Source: Prevotella sp. UBA2756
GTDB taxonomy: Bacteria > Bacteroidota > Bacteroidia > Bacteroidales > Bacteroidaceae
Direction of reading: 5' to 3'
Length of the DNA: 64,000 bases
NCBI GenBank assembly: GCA_002353205.1
Contig: DEJE01000049.1
Coordinates: 31,732-95,731 of the forward strand
In this document: piece by piece, positions 25,486 to 33,983 of the stretch
Layout: each line of letters starts with the position of its first letter
Numbering within the stretch: the first letter of the stretch is position 1
Made by a program: the position numbers and the translations under genes
Notes under the pieces: model-generated
Told to the model about the DNA's origin: nothing
The model's input: the letters and a program-made list of their open reading frames with translations, nothing else
Database searches by the model: none

Positions 25486-25869
25486 ATGAACAGAAAGATG
25501 ACATATTGCTGGCTGGCGGCCCTCGCGGCGCTTCTCCTTGCGGCTTGCAGCTACGACGAGGAGATGGAGGTGTGCACGCTGCAGGTGCAGCTGGTCTACC
25601 CCGAGGACAGCGTCGATCCCTACGCCGGAGCCCGCGTGGAACTGCGCGACGCGAAGGCTTCCGTCTTCGTCGACAGCACCGATGCGCAGGGTGTGGCTCG
25701 TTTCACCGTGCCCCCCGGCATCTACGAAGCCAGCTCGTCCGAGGTTCATCTCACCTACGACTGGCGATACATCTTCAACGGCGTGCGCAGCCTGATCGTG
25801 GTGTCGCCCGACAGTGCCAACCGCGTCGACATGGCGCTGAAGATGTCGCGCAAGCGCATCGTCCACTGA
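25486..25869 (+). CDS. Small lipoprotein with carboxypeptidase-regulatory-like (Ig) domain
   Basis: A 127-residue protein; the start at 25486 (MNRKMTYCWLAALAALLLAAC) gives a standard lipobox LLAAC. The mature part is one beta-sandwich-like domain: LQVQLVYPEDSVDPYAGARV, VFVDSTDAQGVARFTVPPG and YEASSSEVH, the pattern of CarboxypepD_reg or transthyretin-like domains. It lies 83 bp after the TonB receptor gene and is probably a surface lipoprotein working with it. Confidence 0.78.
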   Translation: MNRKMTYCWLAALAALLLAACSYDEEMEVCTLQVQLVYPEDSVDPYAGARVELRDAKASVFVDSTDAQGVARFTVPPGIYEASSSEVHLTYDWRYIFNGVRSLIVVSPDSANRVDMALKMSRKRIVH

Positions 25870-25984
25870 CGAAGGCCGCGCACGCTGCCGGGAAAACCGA
25901 TTCGGCGGAATCAAGAACGACGCGGTATCGCGAAATAACGAAACAACGACAGAATGAGTTTTAACATTATAAAAAAACAGTAGT

Positions 25985-26461
25985 ATGATGAAAAAAAGAT
26001 CAATTCTTGCAGCACTCCTGTTCGCGCTCATGCTCATGAAGCCCTTCACGGCCAAGGCGCAGCAGTATCTGGTGCTCACGCAGAGCGACGGCTCACAGGT
26101 GGAGTTCGCGCTCACCGACAATCCGGTCATCACGCTCGAAGGCGGTAACCTGGTCGTCACATGCGGCGACCAACAGGTGTCAACCAGTCTTGAAGGAACG
26201 TCCTACGCCTTCACCGACACGCCGAGTGCCATCGAGCAGGTAAGCAACGAAGCACAGCCCGAGGCACGCGTGACCTTCGGACAGGTGGCCTTCACGGGCC
26301 TGAAGGCTGGCAGCCGCGTGGCTGTCTACTCTCTCGACGGCCAGCAGGTGCTCTCCGTCACCGCCAGCGAAGAGGGTAGGGCTGCGGCCGACCTCAGCGC
26401 CCTTCCCCGCGGCATCTATGTGGTGAAGGCTCAGGGAAAAAGTTTGAAAGTGAAGAATTAA
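25985..26461 (+). CDS. Secreted protein with C-terminal sorting-signal-like domain
   Basis: A 158-residue protein with a signal peptide (to about residue 25, AKAQQ). The last ~65 residues match the C-terminal sorting domain layout of Bacteroidota secreted proteins: VAVYSLDGQQVLSV, LSALPRGIYVVKAQ and a basic ending SLKVKN. The N-terminal part (YLVLTQSDGSQVEFALTD) is like the start of the mature next protein (MVITKSDGTQVTIPAAD), so both share a short substrate or partner-binding segment. It is part of the TonB receptor locus. Function not known. Confidence 0.75.
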   Translation: MMKKRSILAALLFALMLMKPFTAKAQQYLVLTQSDGSQVEFALTDNPVITLEGGNLVVTCGDQQVSTSLEGTSYAFTDTPSAIEQVSNEAQPEARVTFGQVAFTGLKAGSRVAVYSLDGQQVLSVTASEEGRAAADLSALPRGIYVVKAQGKSLKVKN

Positions 26462-26495
26462 GAGTTAAGAACAAAGAAAAATAATAATAAGCAAC

Positions 26496-27629
26496 ATGAA
26501 AAAGAGTTTACTTATGGTGTTTGCCCTGATTGCTTTCTCGGCAAACGTGTGTGCACAGCAGTGGAACATGGTCATCACCAAGTCGGACGGTACGCAGGTC
26601 ACGATTCCGGCCGCCGACGTTCAGAACGTGACGTTCGCCCAGCCGGTGCTCGAGGATCAGAACGTTGACCAGATCATTATCAAGGAACTGTACAACGGCG
26701 GTTGCCCGAAGGATGCCGGAACCGGTGCTTTCCAGATGGACAAGTGCATCATTCTCTACAACAACTGCGGCCAGCAGGCTGTGGTCAACAACCTCGGCTT
26801 TGCCATCGGAACGCCCTACAACGGCCATGCCAACAATAACAACTTCAACGAGGACGGCTCCCTGGTCTACGAGGCCGAGGGCTTCACGCCTGCACAGAAC
26901 GGCATCTGGTACTATCCCGGAGCCCTTGTCATCGAGCCTTACTCGCAGGTGGTCATCAACTGCATGAGCGCCATCGACAACACGCAGACCTACTCGCAGT
27001 CGGTCAACTATGCCAATGCCGACTACTATTGCATGTACGACCCCGAGAGCGGCTACGACCTCGCGTCCTACTATCCCACACCGGCCGACGTCATCCCCAC
27101 CTCCCACTACCTCAAGGCCATCAAGTACGGTCAGGGAACGGCTTGGATGCTGAGCATGTCGTCGCCGGCACTCTTCATCTTCCAGGTGCAGGGCATGTCG
27201 ACAGCCGACTACTTCAACGACGCCAACAACCTGTGGTACAGCGTGGGTGAGCAGCAGACGCCCGTCAACGCTTGCGTGAAGGTGCCCAACGAGTGGATCA
27301 TCGACGGTATGGAGGTCTTCGACAACAGCCGCGTCAGCGACAGCCAGAAGCGCCTCACGGCCGATATCGACGCCGGATATGTGGGTCTGACCAACAAGCT
27401 CGGCCACGTGCTCTACCGCAACGTCGACAAGGAGGCCACCGAAGCGCTGCCCGAGAACGCCGGCAAGCTGGTCTACAACTACAGCCTGGGTGTTGACCAG
27501 AGCACCGATCCCAGCACCATCGATGCTGAGGCGTCGATGAAGCAGGGCGCACACATCGTCTTCCTCGACACCAACAACTCTACCGCCGACTTCCACGAGC
27601 GCCAGAAGTGCTCGCTGCGCGGCGAATAA
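26496..27629 (+). CDS. Secreted DUF4876-like protein of the receptor locus
   Basis: A 377-residue protein with a signal peptide (MKKSLLMVFALIAFSANVCA). After a SDGTQVTIPAADVQNVTF segment shared with the previous gene, the body (IIIKELYNGGCPKDAGTG, FQMDKCIILYNN, NNLGFAIGTPYNGHANN) resembles DUF4876, a Bacteroidota family I recall next to TonB receptors. The Asp/Asn-rich text and a pair of cysteines suggest a surface ligand-binding protein. The gene lies 34 bp after the sorting-signal gene. The family name is from memory and not verified. Confidence 0.72.
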   Translation: MKKSLLMVFALIAFSANVCAQQWNMVITKSDGTQVTIPAADVQNVTFAQPVLEDQNVDQIIIKELYNGGCPKDAGTGAFQMDKCIILYNNCGQQAVVNNLGFAIGTPYNGHANNNNFNEDGSLVYEAEGFTPAQNGIWYYPGALVIEPYSQVVINCMSAIDNTQTYSQSVNYANADYYCMYDPESGYDLASYYPTPADVIPTSHYLKAIKYGQGTAWMLSMSSPALFIFQVQGMSTADYFNDANNLWYSVGEQQTPVNACVKVPNEWIIDGMEVFDNSRVSDSQKRLTADIDAGYVGLTNKLGHVLYRNVDKEATEALPENAGKLVYNYSLGVDQSTDPSTIDAEASMKQGAHIVFLDTNNSTADFHERQKCSLRGE

Positions 27630-27687
27630 TGAAGTGAAGAAAAGATAAATGAAAGCGAAAGGACACACATATTATCGCAGGTGGACA

Positions 27688-29337
27688 ATGAATCGGCGGG
27701 CGATGCGGCTGCTCGTCACGGCGATCATGTGCCTGTGGGTGTCGCACATGCGGGCGCAGTTCCGCGATTTCGCTTTCGAGAAAGACTCCTCGGCGTGGCT
27801 CACCACGACGAATGCTGCCGGACTGACGCGCTATGTTGGCACTGCCGCCACCGCTGCCGAGGTCTATGGTCAGCTGCAGCGTGGGGGCTTCGTCGACTAT
27901 AACGGGTCGCCGAAGACCACCGAGGCGGGAGCCGCCGTGGAGAGTTTCTACCGTCTGTCGTCGCGCACCGTGGTCTACGGCCGCATGAGCTACGACAATT
28001 TCACGGGCCGCGACATGGCGGGCTCCGCTTTCGTCAGTCCCGACCGACGGCCGTTCGACATCGTCGAAGACTCGCTGACCAACCTCGGGCGCAAGCACCG
28101 CGACACCTACAACCTCGTGGGAGCTGTCGGCGTGGACCTCTGGCGGGGTCTCTCGGTGGGCGGTCGCGTTGCCTATACCTCTGCCAACTACGCCAAATAC
28201 AAGGACCTGCGCCACAAGAATCTCTTCATGGACCTCGACGTTTCCGTCGGACTGATGGCGCCGTTGGGGCGGTGGGGATCGCTGGGCGCCAATTACCGCT
28301 ACCGTCGCAACACCGAGAGCCTGGAGTTCAGCACCTATGGCAAGGGCGATAAGGTCTATAAGTCGCTCGTCGGCTACGCTGTCTTCACGGGCAAGGTGGA
28401 GCAGTTCGGGGGCGACGGGTTCACCGACAGCAACACATCGATGCCGCTGCTCGACGAGCATCACGGCATCGGACTTCAGCTGGAACTGCGTCCCACCGGC
28501 GCTTTCGCCTGGTATCACGAGGCTTCCATGGCCTGGCGCGAGGGCTATTACGGCCGCCGTTCGCCTTATACCATACAGTACACGCGCCACGACAGCAAGC
28601 TGTACACCTACCGGACGCGACTCTCCTACCGCCAGCCTTCGGCCGTTCACCATATAGACGTGAACCTTGAGGCCGAGAATCTGCAGAACAATCTGAACAC
28701 CTACCGCGAGCTGAAGAACGAGGCCGGCTCGCGCTATTATGAATACTACGACCCCGTGAAGGCCGCCAACAAGGTGTGGGTCAACGGATCGGTGGCCTAC
28801 ACGGGACGTTTTGCCCTCGTCGACAGCCGGAGCCAGTGCTCCGCCGAGCCTTCGGCCAAGTCCGCCACGCTGCCCACATGGACCGTGCGCGCCGCTTTCA
28901 GCTGGATGCACCGCAAGCAGACGGCCTACCTCTACCCTTACTACCACCGGCAGAAGCTCGACAGCCGCGAGCTGAGTCTCTCCCTCGGCCGTAACATCTT
29001 CCTCCGACGCTCCATGCTGACGCTCACCGCCGCGGCCGCCTTCGGCAAGGGGAGCGGAGAGCCGTTTGAAGAGGGCACCTTCGCAGCACCTTCCGACAAG
29101 CAGACGCCGCCGCCAACGATGGACGCCTGGCTCTATCGCGAATACGAATACCTCACCGCCAGTCGGCATCAGCTCGCCTTCGGCGCCAAGTATTCGTTCC
29201 TCATCCCCACGACGGCCTTCCCCGCCTACGTTGCCGTCAACGTCGTGCACCGCAAGGCCCACTGTCCCGGCCACCGCGAATTCCTCTCCGGCACCGACCG
29301 CACGCTCCTCCGCCTCGCCGTCGGCACCGTGTTCTGA
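27688..29337 (+). CDS. Outer-membrane beta-barrel protein (DUF6850-like)
   Basis: A 549-residue protein from the start at 27688, which gives a normal signal peptide (MNRRAMRLLVTAIMCLWVSH, then MRAQ). An in-frame ATG at 27649 would add 13 residues. The rest is built of alternating amphipathic strands with many Tyr/Arg and turn residues (YGRMSYDNFTGRDMAG, GRVAYTSANYAKYKD, LGANYRYRRN) and ends in TLLRLAVGTVF with a terminal Phe, the outer-membrane signature. It resembles the DUF6850 barrels that I recall beside DUF4876 genes. It closes the receptor locus and may form a second channel or stabiliser. Confidence 0.78.
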   Translation: MNRRAMRLLVTAIMCLWVSHMRAQFRDFAFEKDSSAWLTTTNAAGLTRYVGTAATAAEVYGQLQRGGFVDYNGSPKTTEAGAAVESFYRLSSRTVVYGRMSYDNFTGRDMAGSAFVSPDRRPFDIVEDSLTNLGRKHRDTYNLVGAVGVDLWRGLSVGGRVAYTSANYAKYKDLRHKNLFMDLDVSVGLMAPLGRWGSLGANYRYRRNTESLEFSTYGKGDKVYKSLVGYAVFTGKVEQFGGDGFTDSNTSMPLLDEHHGIGLQLELRPTGAFAWYHEASMAWREGYYGRRSPYTIQYTRHDSKLYTYRTRLSYRQPSAVHHIDVNLEAENLQNNLNTYRELKNEAGSRYYEYYDPVKAANKVWVNGSVAYTGRFALVDSRSQCSAEPSAKSATLPTWTVRAAFSWMHRKQTAYLYPYYHRQKLDSRELSLSLGRNIFLRRSMLTLTAAAAFGKGSGEPFEEGTFAAPSDKQTPPPTMDAWLYREYEYLTASRHQLAFGAKYSFLIPTTAFPAYVAVNVVHRKAHCPGHREFLSGTDRTLLRLAVGTVF

Positions 29338-29360
29338 TGTTTTTTCTTTTTTTTCTTCTT

Positions 29361-29528
29361 TCCGTTATAACGGTTTTCCGGTATTCCGTTATTCCGTTAT
29401 ACCGTTATCCCGATATCCCGTTATTCCGTTATCCCGTTATTCCGTAATTCCGTCATCCCGGTATCCCGTCATCCCGTAATTCCGTAATTCCGTCATCCCG
29501 TTAAGCCGTAATTCCGTTATCCCGTAAT
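29361..29528. repeat. Octanucleotide tandem array, 21 units
   Basis: Twenty-one 8-bp units of the form YCCGTTAT with variants (TCCGTTAT, CCCGTTAT, TCCGTAAT, TCCGTCAT, CCCGATAT) run head to tail with no change in period. The third base onward (CCG) is almost invariant while positions 5-7 vary. It starts 24 bp after the outer-membrane gene. Confidence 0.88.
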
Positions 29529-29660
29529 CCTCCCCCTCCCCTTCGGGGAGGGCTGGGGTGGGGCTTTTCCCTCCCCCCGGGGAGGTCAGGAGGGGGTCTT
29601 CCCTCCCCCCGGGGAGGCCAGGAGGGGGTCTTCCCTCCCCTTCGGGGAGGCCGGAAGGGG
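29529..29660. repeat. REP-like GC-rich palindromes, four units
   Basis: Four units of about 33-36 bp, each with a CCCTCCCC / GGGGAGG hairpin (loops TTCG, CC or similar) followed by a GGGGT-rich arm (CAGGAGGGGGTCTT). The first has CTGGGGTGGGGCTTTT. Related single copies lie at 32972-33000 and within the anti-sigma gene at 59390-59510. Confidence 0.8.
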
Positions 29661-29667
29661 CTCTGAA

Positions 29668-30036
29668 TTTCCTTTACACTTTCCTCGTTTTACCGCTCTG
29701 TGGCTGCAAAATTCTGAAATTAAAATCCCACGGCCGAATTTGAGCGATTCTCGCGGAAGTTGTAACGGGCTGAAAACGAGCATCTTGTCTTTTCTTTACA
29801 TTTCTGGCGTTTTCAAAATGACGCATTTTACACTCCAGAATGGCCCATTTTGCCTCGCGGAATGCGTCATTTTGAAGAGCAAAATGCGTCATTTTGGAGT
29901 GTAAGATGGCTCATTTTGAAAATCAGAACGAAAAATTCCACGATTTTGTTCAATTCTTTTACCGTTTCAAAACGATTCGTCTCTCTAGAATGATCAAAAA
30001 TCCCTGCACAATTTTTCGGTTAAATAAATTGACAAA
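29668..30036. repeat. 369-bp intergenic repeat, copy B
   Basis: Counterpart of 12485-12853, with one base difference in length. Its centre (29798-29929) has six 22-bp units (for example GCGTCATTTTGGAGTGTAAG plus AT). Both copies lie just upstream of a tandem promoter module. Confidence 0.8.
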
Positions 30037-30127
30037 GTGATGTTTTGTGGAGGACAGACAATCCCCATAATTTACATTATCCTCGCCGAAGACGGCCCTT
30101 TTGTTTGCAGGCTTGAAAAAAAATCCA

Positions 30128-30219
30128 TATCTTTGGCTTCGCCGAAGGTACTCGCACTCGGAAATGCAAAAGAAAAACATGCTTTCCTTTTGCATTTCTC
30201 TCGTTTTTCCGTACCTTTG
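30128..30219 (+). promoter_or_regulatory. Tandem promoter module of the sulfatase gene
   Basis: First -7 box TATCTTTG (30128-30135), second TACCTTTG (30212-30219), 84 bp apart. The second has TTTG at 30189-30192 with a 19-nt spacer. Between them lies an imperfect palindrome (GAAATGCAAAAGAAAAACAT / GCTTTCCTTTTGCATTTC). The start codon is 22 bp after the second box. Confidence 0.82.
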
Positions 30220-30240
30220 CATCGTACTAAAACGGATACA

Positions 30241-31704
30241 ATGAATCACGCAAGAAACCTGATGATCACCGCCGGGGCGCTGCTCACACAGCAGGCCGTG
30301 GCCGACGACGGGCAACCGAAAGCAACGCCCGAACATCCGAACATTATCTTCATACTGGCCGACGACATGGGCTACGGCGACCTGGCCTGCTACGGCAACC
30401 GATACATACAGACACCGAACATCGACCGGCTGGCGCGCACGGGCACCAGCTTCACGCAGGCCTACGCCGGAAGCGGCATCAGCTCGCCTTCGCGCTGCTC
30501 GCTGATGACGGGTAAGAACTCGGGCAACACGCGCATACGCGACAACTTCTGCTACGCCGGAGGCATGGAGGGGCTGAAAGTGAGCCCGCGCGGCGACACC
30601 ACCATCGTGCGGCGCGCCAATCTGCTGCCCGAAGACCGCACGCTGGGCACCGTGGTCGGCAAGGCTGGCTACCGTACCTGTCTGGTGAACAAGTGGCACC
30701 TCGACGGCTACGACCCCGGTTCGGCTCCTAACCATCGCGGCTTCGACGAGTTCTATGGCTGGACCATCGCCACCGTTCACTCCAACGCACCTTACTATTA
30801 CCCCTACTACAGGCTGTGGGGCGACAGTCTGATCAATATCAACGAGAACGCCCACGATGCGCATGTGCGCCACAATACCGAGATTTCGACCGACGACGCC
30901 ATCGCCTTCATCCATCGAAACAAGGACCGCGCCTTCTTCCTCTTCCTCGGTTACGACGCACCGCACGAGCCTTACAACATCGACGACACGTCGTGGTACG
31001 ATGAACACGGCGAATGGTCGTTGAACACGAAGCGCTATGCGGCCCTGGTGACACACATGGACTACAACATCGGACGGCTGCTCGGCACGCTCGACAACCT
31101 GGGACTGCGCCAGAACACGCTCGTCATCTTCGCTTCCGACAACGGGGCCGCCGTCATGGCTCCGCTGAAAGAGCTGAACTGCGGCGCCGGACTGAAAGGA
31201 CGCAAGGGACAGCTCTACGAGGGAGGCATCAAGGTGCCGCTCATCGTCAACCAGCCCGGGCGCGTTCCGGCCCGACAGATCAACAATCTGGTCTACTTCC
31301 CCGACTTCATGCCCACGCTGGCACGGCTGACGGGCAGCGAGGAAGCGATGGCTACCGTGCCCGACGACACCGACGGCATGGACATCACGCCGCTGTTCTA
31401 CGGCGGTGAGGCCGACACCGACAACCGCTATCTCTACTGGGAATTTCCGGGCAAGCAGCGCGCCGTGCGCCATGGCGACTGGAAATGCGTGACGGTGAAG
31501 AAGGATGCGCCGCTGGAACTCTACAACATCGCCGACGATCCCTGCGAGACCAACAACCTGGCAGCGCAGCAGCCGAAGATGGTGAAGGAGCTCGACGCCG
31601 TGATGCACAGCATGCACAAGCCGTCGGTGAACTATCCCATCCCCGAGGATGAGCTGGTGAAAGGAAAGAAAGGCGTGAAGGGGAAGAAAACGAAAAGGAG
31701 ATAA
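30241..31704 (+). CDS. Ser-type sulfatase, periplasmic
   Basis: A 487-residue sulfatase. The start at 30241 follows the promoter by 22 bp; the open frame extends upstream only through promoter DNA. The N-terminus (MNHARNLMITAGALLTQQAVA) is a short signal peptide. Metal and active-site motifs are visible: IIFILADDMGYGDL with the paired Asp, and SSPSRCSLMTGK, the sulfatase signature with Ser81 at the position converted to formylglycine. Ser (not Cys) means an anaerobic radical SAM maturase is required, and that gene follows by 6 bp. FASDNGAAV and LKGRKGQLYEGG fit the family. Likely substrates are sulfated host glycans; the specific sugar cannot be read. Confidence 0.94.
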   Translation: MNHARNLMITAGALLTQQAVADDGQPKATPEHPNIIFILADDMGYGDLACYGNRYIQTPNIDRLARTGTSFTQAYAGSGISSPSRCSLMTGKNSGNTRIRDNFCYAGGMEGLKVSPRGDTTIVRRANLLPEDRTLGTVVGKAGYRTCLVNKWHLDGYDPGSAPNHRGFDEFYGWTIATVHSNAPYYYPYYRLWGDSLININENAHDAHVRHNTEISTDDAIAFIHRNKDRAFFLFLGYDAPHEPYNIDDTSWYDEHGEWSLNTKRYAALVTHMDYNIGRLLGTLDNLGLRQNTLVIFASDNGAAVMAPLKELNCGAGLKGRKGQLYEGGIKVPLIVNQPGRVPARQINNLVYFPDFMPTLARLTGSEEAMATVPDDTDGMDITPLFYGGEADTDNRYLYWEFPGKQRAVRHGDWKCVTVKKDAPLELYNIADDPCETNNLAAQQPKMVKELDAVMHSMHKPSVNYPIPEDELVKGKKGVKGKKTKRR

Positions 31705-31710
31705 CGCACC

Positions 31711-32952
31711 ATGGACACCGCAACGCCGTTCGGCAGTCCGCTCTATGTCATGCTGAAGCCTGCGGGCAGCCTCTGCAACCTGGACTGCAGCTACTGCTAC
31801 TACACGGAGAAGCGGCGGCTCTACGGACAGGAGGAGCGACAGGTGATGGCCGACGACGTGCTGGAAACGTTCGTCCGCCAGTACATCGAGGCGCAGGCCA
31901 TGCCTGAAGTGCTCTTCACTTGGCATGGCGGCGAACCGCTGATGCGCCCCATCGGCTTCTACAAAAAGGCATTGGAACTGCAGCGTCGCTATGCCCGCGG
32001 ACGGCATATCGACAACTGCATACAAACAAACGGCACACTACTCAACGACGAGTGGTGTGCCTTTTTCAGGGAAAACAATTTCTTGGTGGGGCTCTCGGTA
32101 GACGGACCGCAGGCGTTGCACGACGAATACCGACGTTCGCGCACGGGACGACCGTCGTGGCGCGACGCGATGCGGGGCATCCGGCTGCTGCAGAAACACG
32201 ACGTGGAGTGGAACGCGATGGCCGTGGTGAACCGCATGAACGCTGAGCATCCGCTGGAGTTCTATCGTTTTTTCAAGGAGATAGGGTGCCAATACTTGCA
32301 GTTCACGCCCATCGTGGAGCGTCATGTCAGCCGACAGGACGGACTGCGACTTGCTCCCGGCCTGACAGCGTGGGCCGACGACGAACAGGAAGCGCAGCAG
32401 ATGGTGACCTCATGGTCCGTAACACCCGCGCAGTGGGGCCGCTTCCTCTGCACGCTCTACGACGAATGGGTGCGGAGCGACGTGGGGAAGGTCTTCGTGC
32501 AGCTCTTCGATGCCACGCTGGCCAACTGGGCTGGCGTAGCGCCGGGGCTCTGCTCGGTGTCGACGATGTGCGGCCATGCCGCCGTGATGGAGCACAACGG
32601 CGATGTTTATGCCTGCGACCACTTCGTGTTTCCCGAATACCGGATGGGAAACATCAGGCAGCTGTCGCTCACGGAGATGATGTACGGGGAGCGACAACGG
32701 TCGTTCGCACGGATGAAGCACGACACGCTGCCGCGCCAATGTCGCGAATGTCGGTTCCTGTTTGCCTGTCACGGTGAGTGTCCGAAGAACCGTTTCCTTC
32801 GTGACCACTGTGGAGAGAAGGGTCTGAACTATCTTTGTTTAGGCTATCGCCAGTTCTTTAATCACGTAGCCGCCGACATGGACTTCATGAAAGCGGAACT
32901 GGATGCCGGCCGTCCGCCCGCAAACGTCATGAGCAGATATGCTCAAAAGTGA
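31711..32952 (+). CDS. Anaerobic sulfatase-maturating enzyme (radical SAM/SPASM)
   Basis: A 413-residue radical SAM protein. The cluster motif is CNLDCSYC (Cys22, Cys26, Cys29) within VMLKPAGSLCNLDCSYCYY, typical of anSMEs. The SPASM region carries the auxiliary cluster cysteines (GLCSVSTMCG, VYACDHFVFPEYRMGN, CRECRFLFACHGECPKN). It converts the active-site Ser of the adjacent sulfatase to formylglycine. Gene order sulfatase then maturase, 6 bp apart, supports the pairing. Length matches the family. Confidence 0.95.
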   Translation: MDTATPFGSPLYVMLKPAGSLCNLDCSYCYYTEKRRLYGQEERQVMADDVLETFVRQYIEAQAMPEVLFTWHGGEPLMRPIGFYKKALELQRRYARGRHIDNCIQTNGTLLNDEWCAFFRENNFLVGLSVDGPQALHDEYRRSRTGRPSWRDAMRGIRLLQKHDVEWNAMAVVNRMNAEHPLEFYRFFKEIGCQYLQFTPIVERHVSRQDGLRLAPGLTAWADDEQEAQQMVTSWSVTPAQWGRFLCTLYDEWVRSDVGKVFVQLFDATLANWAGVAPGLCSVSTMCGHAAVMEHNGDVYACDHFVFPEYRMGNIRQLSLTEMMYGERQRSFARMKHDTLPRQCRECRFLFACHGECPKNRFLRDHCGEKGLNYLCLGYRQFFNHVAADMDFMKAELDAGRPPANVMSRYAQK

Positions 32953-32971
32953 GCGAAACGCACCATAAGAA

Positions 32972-33000
32972 CCCTCCCCCTCGGGGGAGTTGGAGGGGGG
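32972..33000. repeat. REP-like GC-rich palindrome between convergent genes
   Basis: CTCCCCC / GGGGGAG hairpin followed by a TTGGAGGGGGG arm, the same design as the 29.5-kb units. It lies between the maturase gene (+) and the transporter gene (-) and may act as a terminator. Confidence 0.6.
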
Positions 33001-33014
33001 CTCCACCTTTCTCG

Positions 33015-33983
33015 CTACGAACCGTTTTTCTTTCGGAAGGCCCAAAGTTCCAAACTATTGATGATGTTCTGCCACAGCACGTAGCAGCCTGCGCCCACCG
33101 AGGCAACAGGATGCAGATACATGTAGGCCACCCAGATGGCAAGTGCCGTGTTCTTCTGGAACAGTGCTTGTCCGCAGTTGATGTGTTCGCCGAGCCGATG
33201 GCCGATGGCACGTCCGATGCCGAACTGTATGAAGCAGATGACGAGCGTGAGCAGCGCGATGAACAGCAGCAGCGACGGAGCCGCCTCGCTGTGGACAATG
33301 TTCTTCACCGTGATGCCCGACGTGATGGCCAGCGAGAAGGCCCAGCAGTAGAAACTGAGATTCGGCATGCCGACAATGCGGTCGTGGAGCCGCGGCAGCG
33401 TGTGTTGCACCAACCAACCGAGCACCAACGGCAGCACGAGGACCGTTGCCACCTTCTGAAGAATGATGAGGAAGGCCGACCAGAAGCTGACGTGCACAGT
33501 CTGTTCGAGCAACGGGAAGACAAAAGGAATCATCAGAGACGACGCGAACGCCGAGATGACCGTGAAGGCGGACATGGTGGAGATGTTGCCGCCGAGCTTT
33601 CCTGTGACGACAGGAGCCGCCGAGGCCGACGGTGCAATGATGCACGTGAGCACGGCTTCCCACAGAATCTTCTGGCTTCCATCGCCCTGCATACAGAAGA
33701 TGACGGCCACATTGACCGCCACGAGCAGCAACTGTGCCACGAGCACGCCGATGTGCCAACGGTGGGGACGCATCTGATGGAAGTCAACCTTGCAGAAGGT
33801 GACGAAGAGCGTACCGAAGACCGTCAGCGGGAAGATTGTGTCGATGATGGGTCCCAGCTCGTTGCCAATCTCGTCGAGGGCCGGTACCCAAAGGAAGATG
33901 AGATAGAAAATGCTGCCCACGGCGATAGCCACGGGCAGCGTCCAATCTTTCAGAAACCGCACGAAGGGATTATTTCTTGCCAT
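33015..33983 (-). CDS. Bile acid:sodium symporter (BASS) family transporter
   Basis: A 322-residue protein with about nine to ten membrane helices, for example WTLPVAIAVGSIFYLIFLWV and GWLVQHTLPRL. It has the BASS-type broken helices: CIIAPSASAAPVVTGKLGGN and FSLAITSGITVKN. The family includes sodium-coupled transporters of organic anions; the substrate cannot be read here. Its start overlaps the end of the upstream FKBP gene by 14 bp, so the two are co-transcribed. It ends near the maturase gene. Confidence 0.85.
   Translation of the reverse strand: MARNNPFVRFLKDWTLPVAIAVGSIFYLIFLWVPALDEIGNELGPIIDTIFPLTVFGTLFVTFCKVDFHQMRPHRWHIGVLVAQLLLVAVNVAVIFCMQGDGSQKILWEAVLTCIIAPSASAAPVVTGKLGGNISTMSAFTVISAFASSLMIPFVFPLLEQTVHVSFWSAFLIILQKVATVLVLPLVLGWLVQHTLPRLHDRIVGMPNLSFYCWAFSLAITSGITVKNIVHSEAAPSLLLFIALLTLVICFIQFGIGRAIGHRLGEHINCGQALFQKNTALAIWVAYMYLHPVASVGAGCYVLWQNIINSLELWAFRKKNGS

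Larger units (their letters stand above)
29338..30127. other. Repeat-rich intergenic region before the sulfatase gene
   Basis: No believable gene here. It contains, in order, an 8-bp tandem array (29361-29528), a run of GC-rich palindromes (29529-29660) and copy B of the 369-bp element (29668-30036). The remaining ~90 bp carry nothing I can name. Confidence 0.7.

Noticed and set aside
29674..29892. 72-codon minus-strand open frame in the 369-bp element copy B
   Set aside because: In copy A the matching frame is interrupted by a stop, so coding is not conserved.
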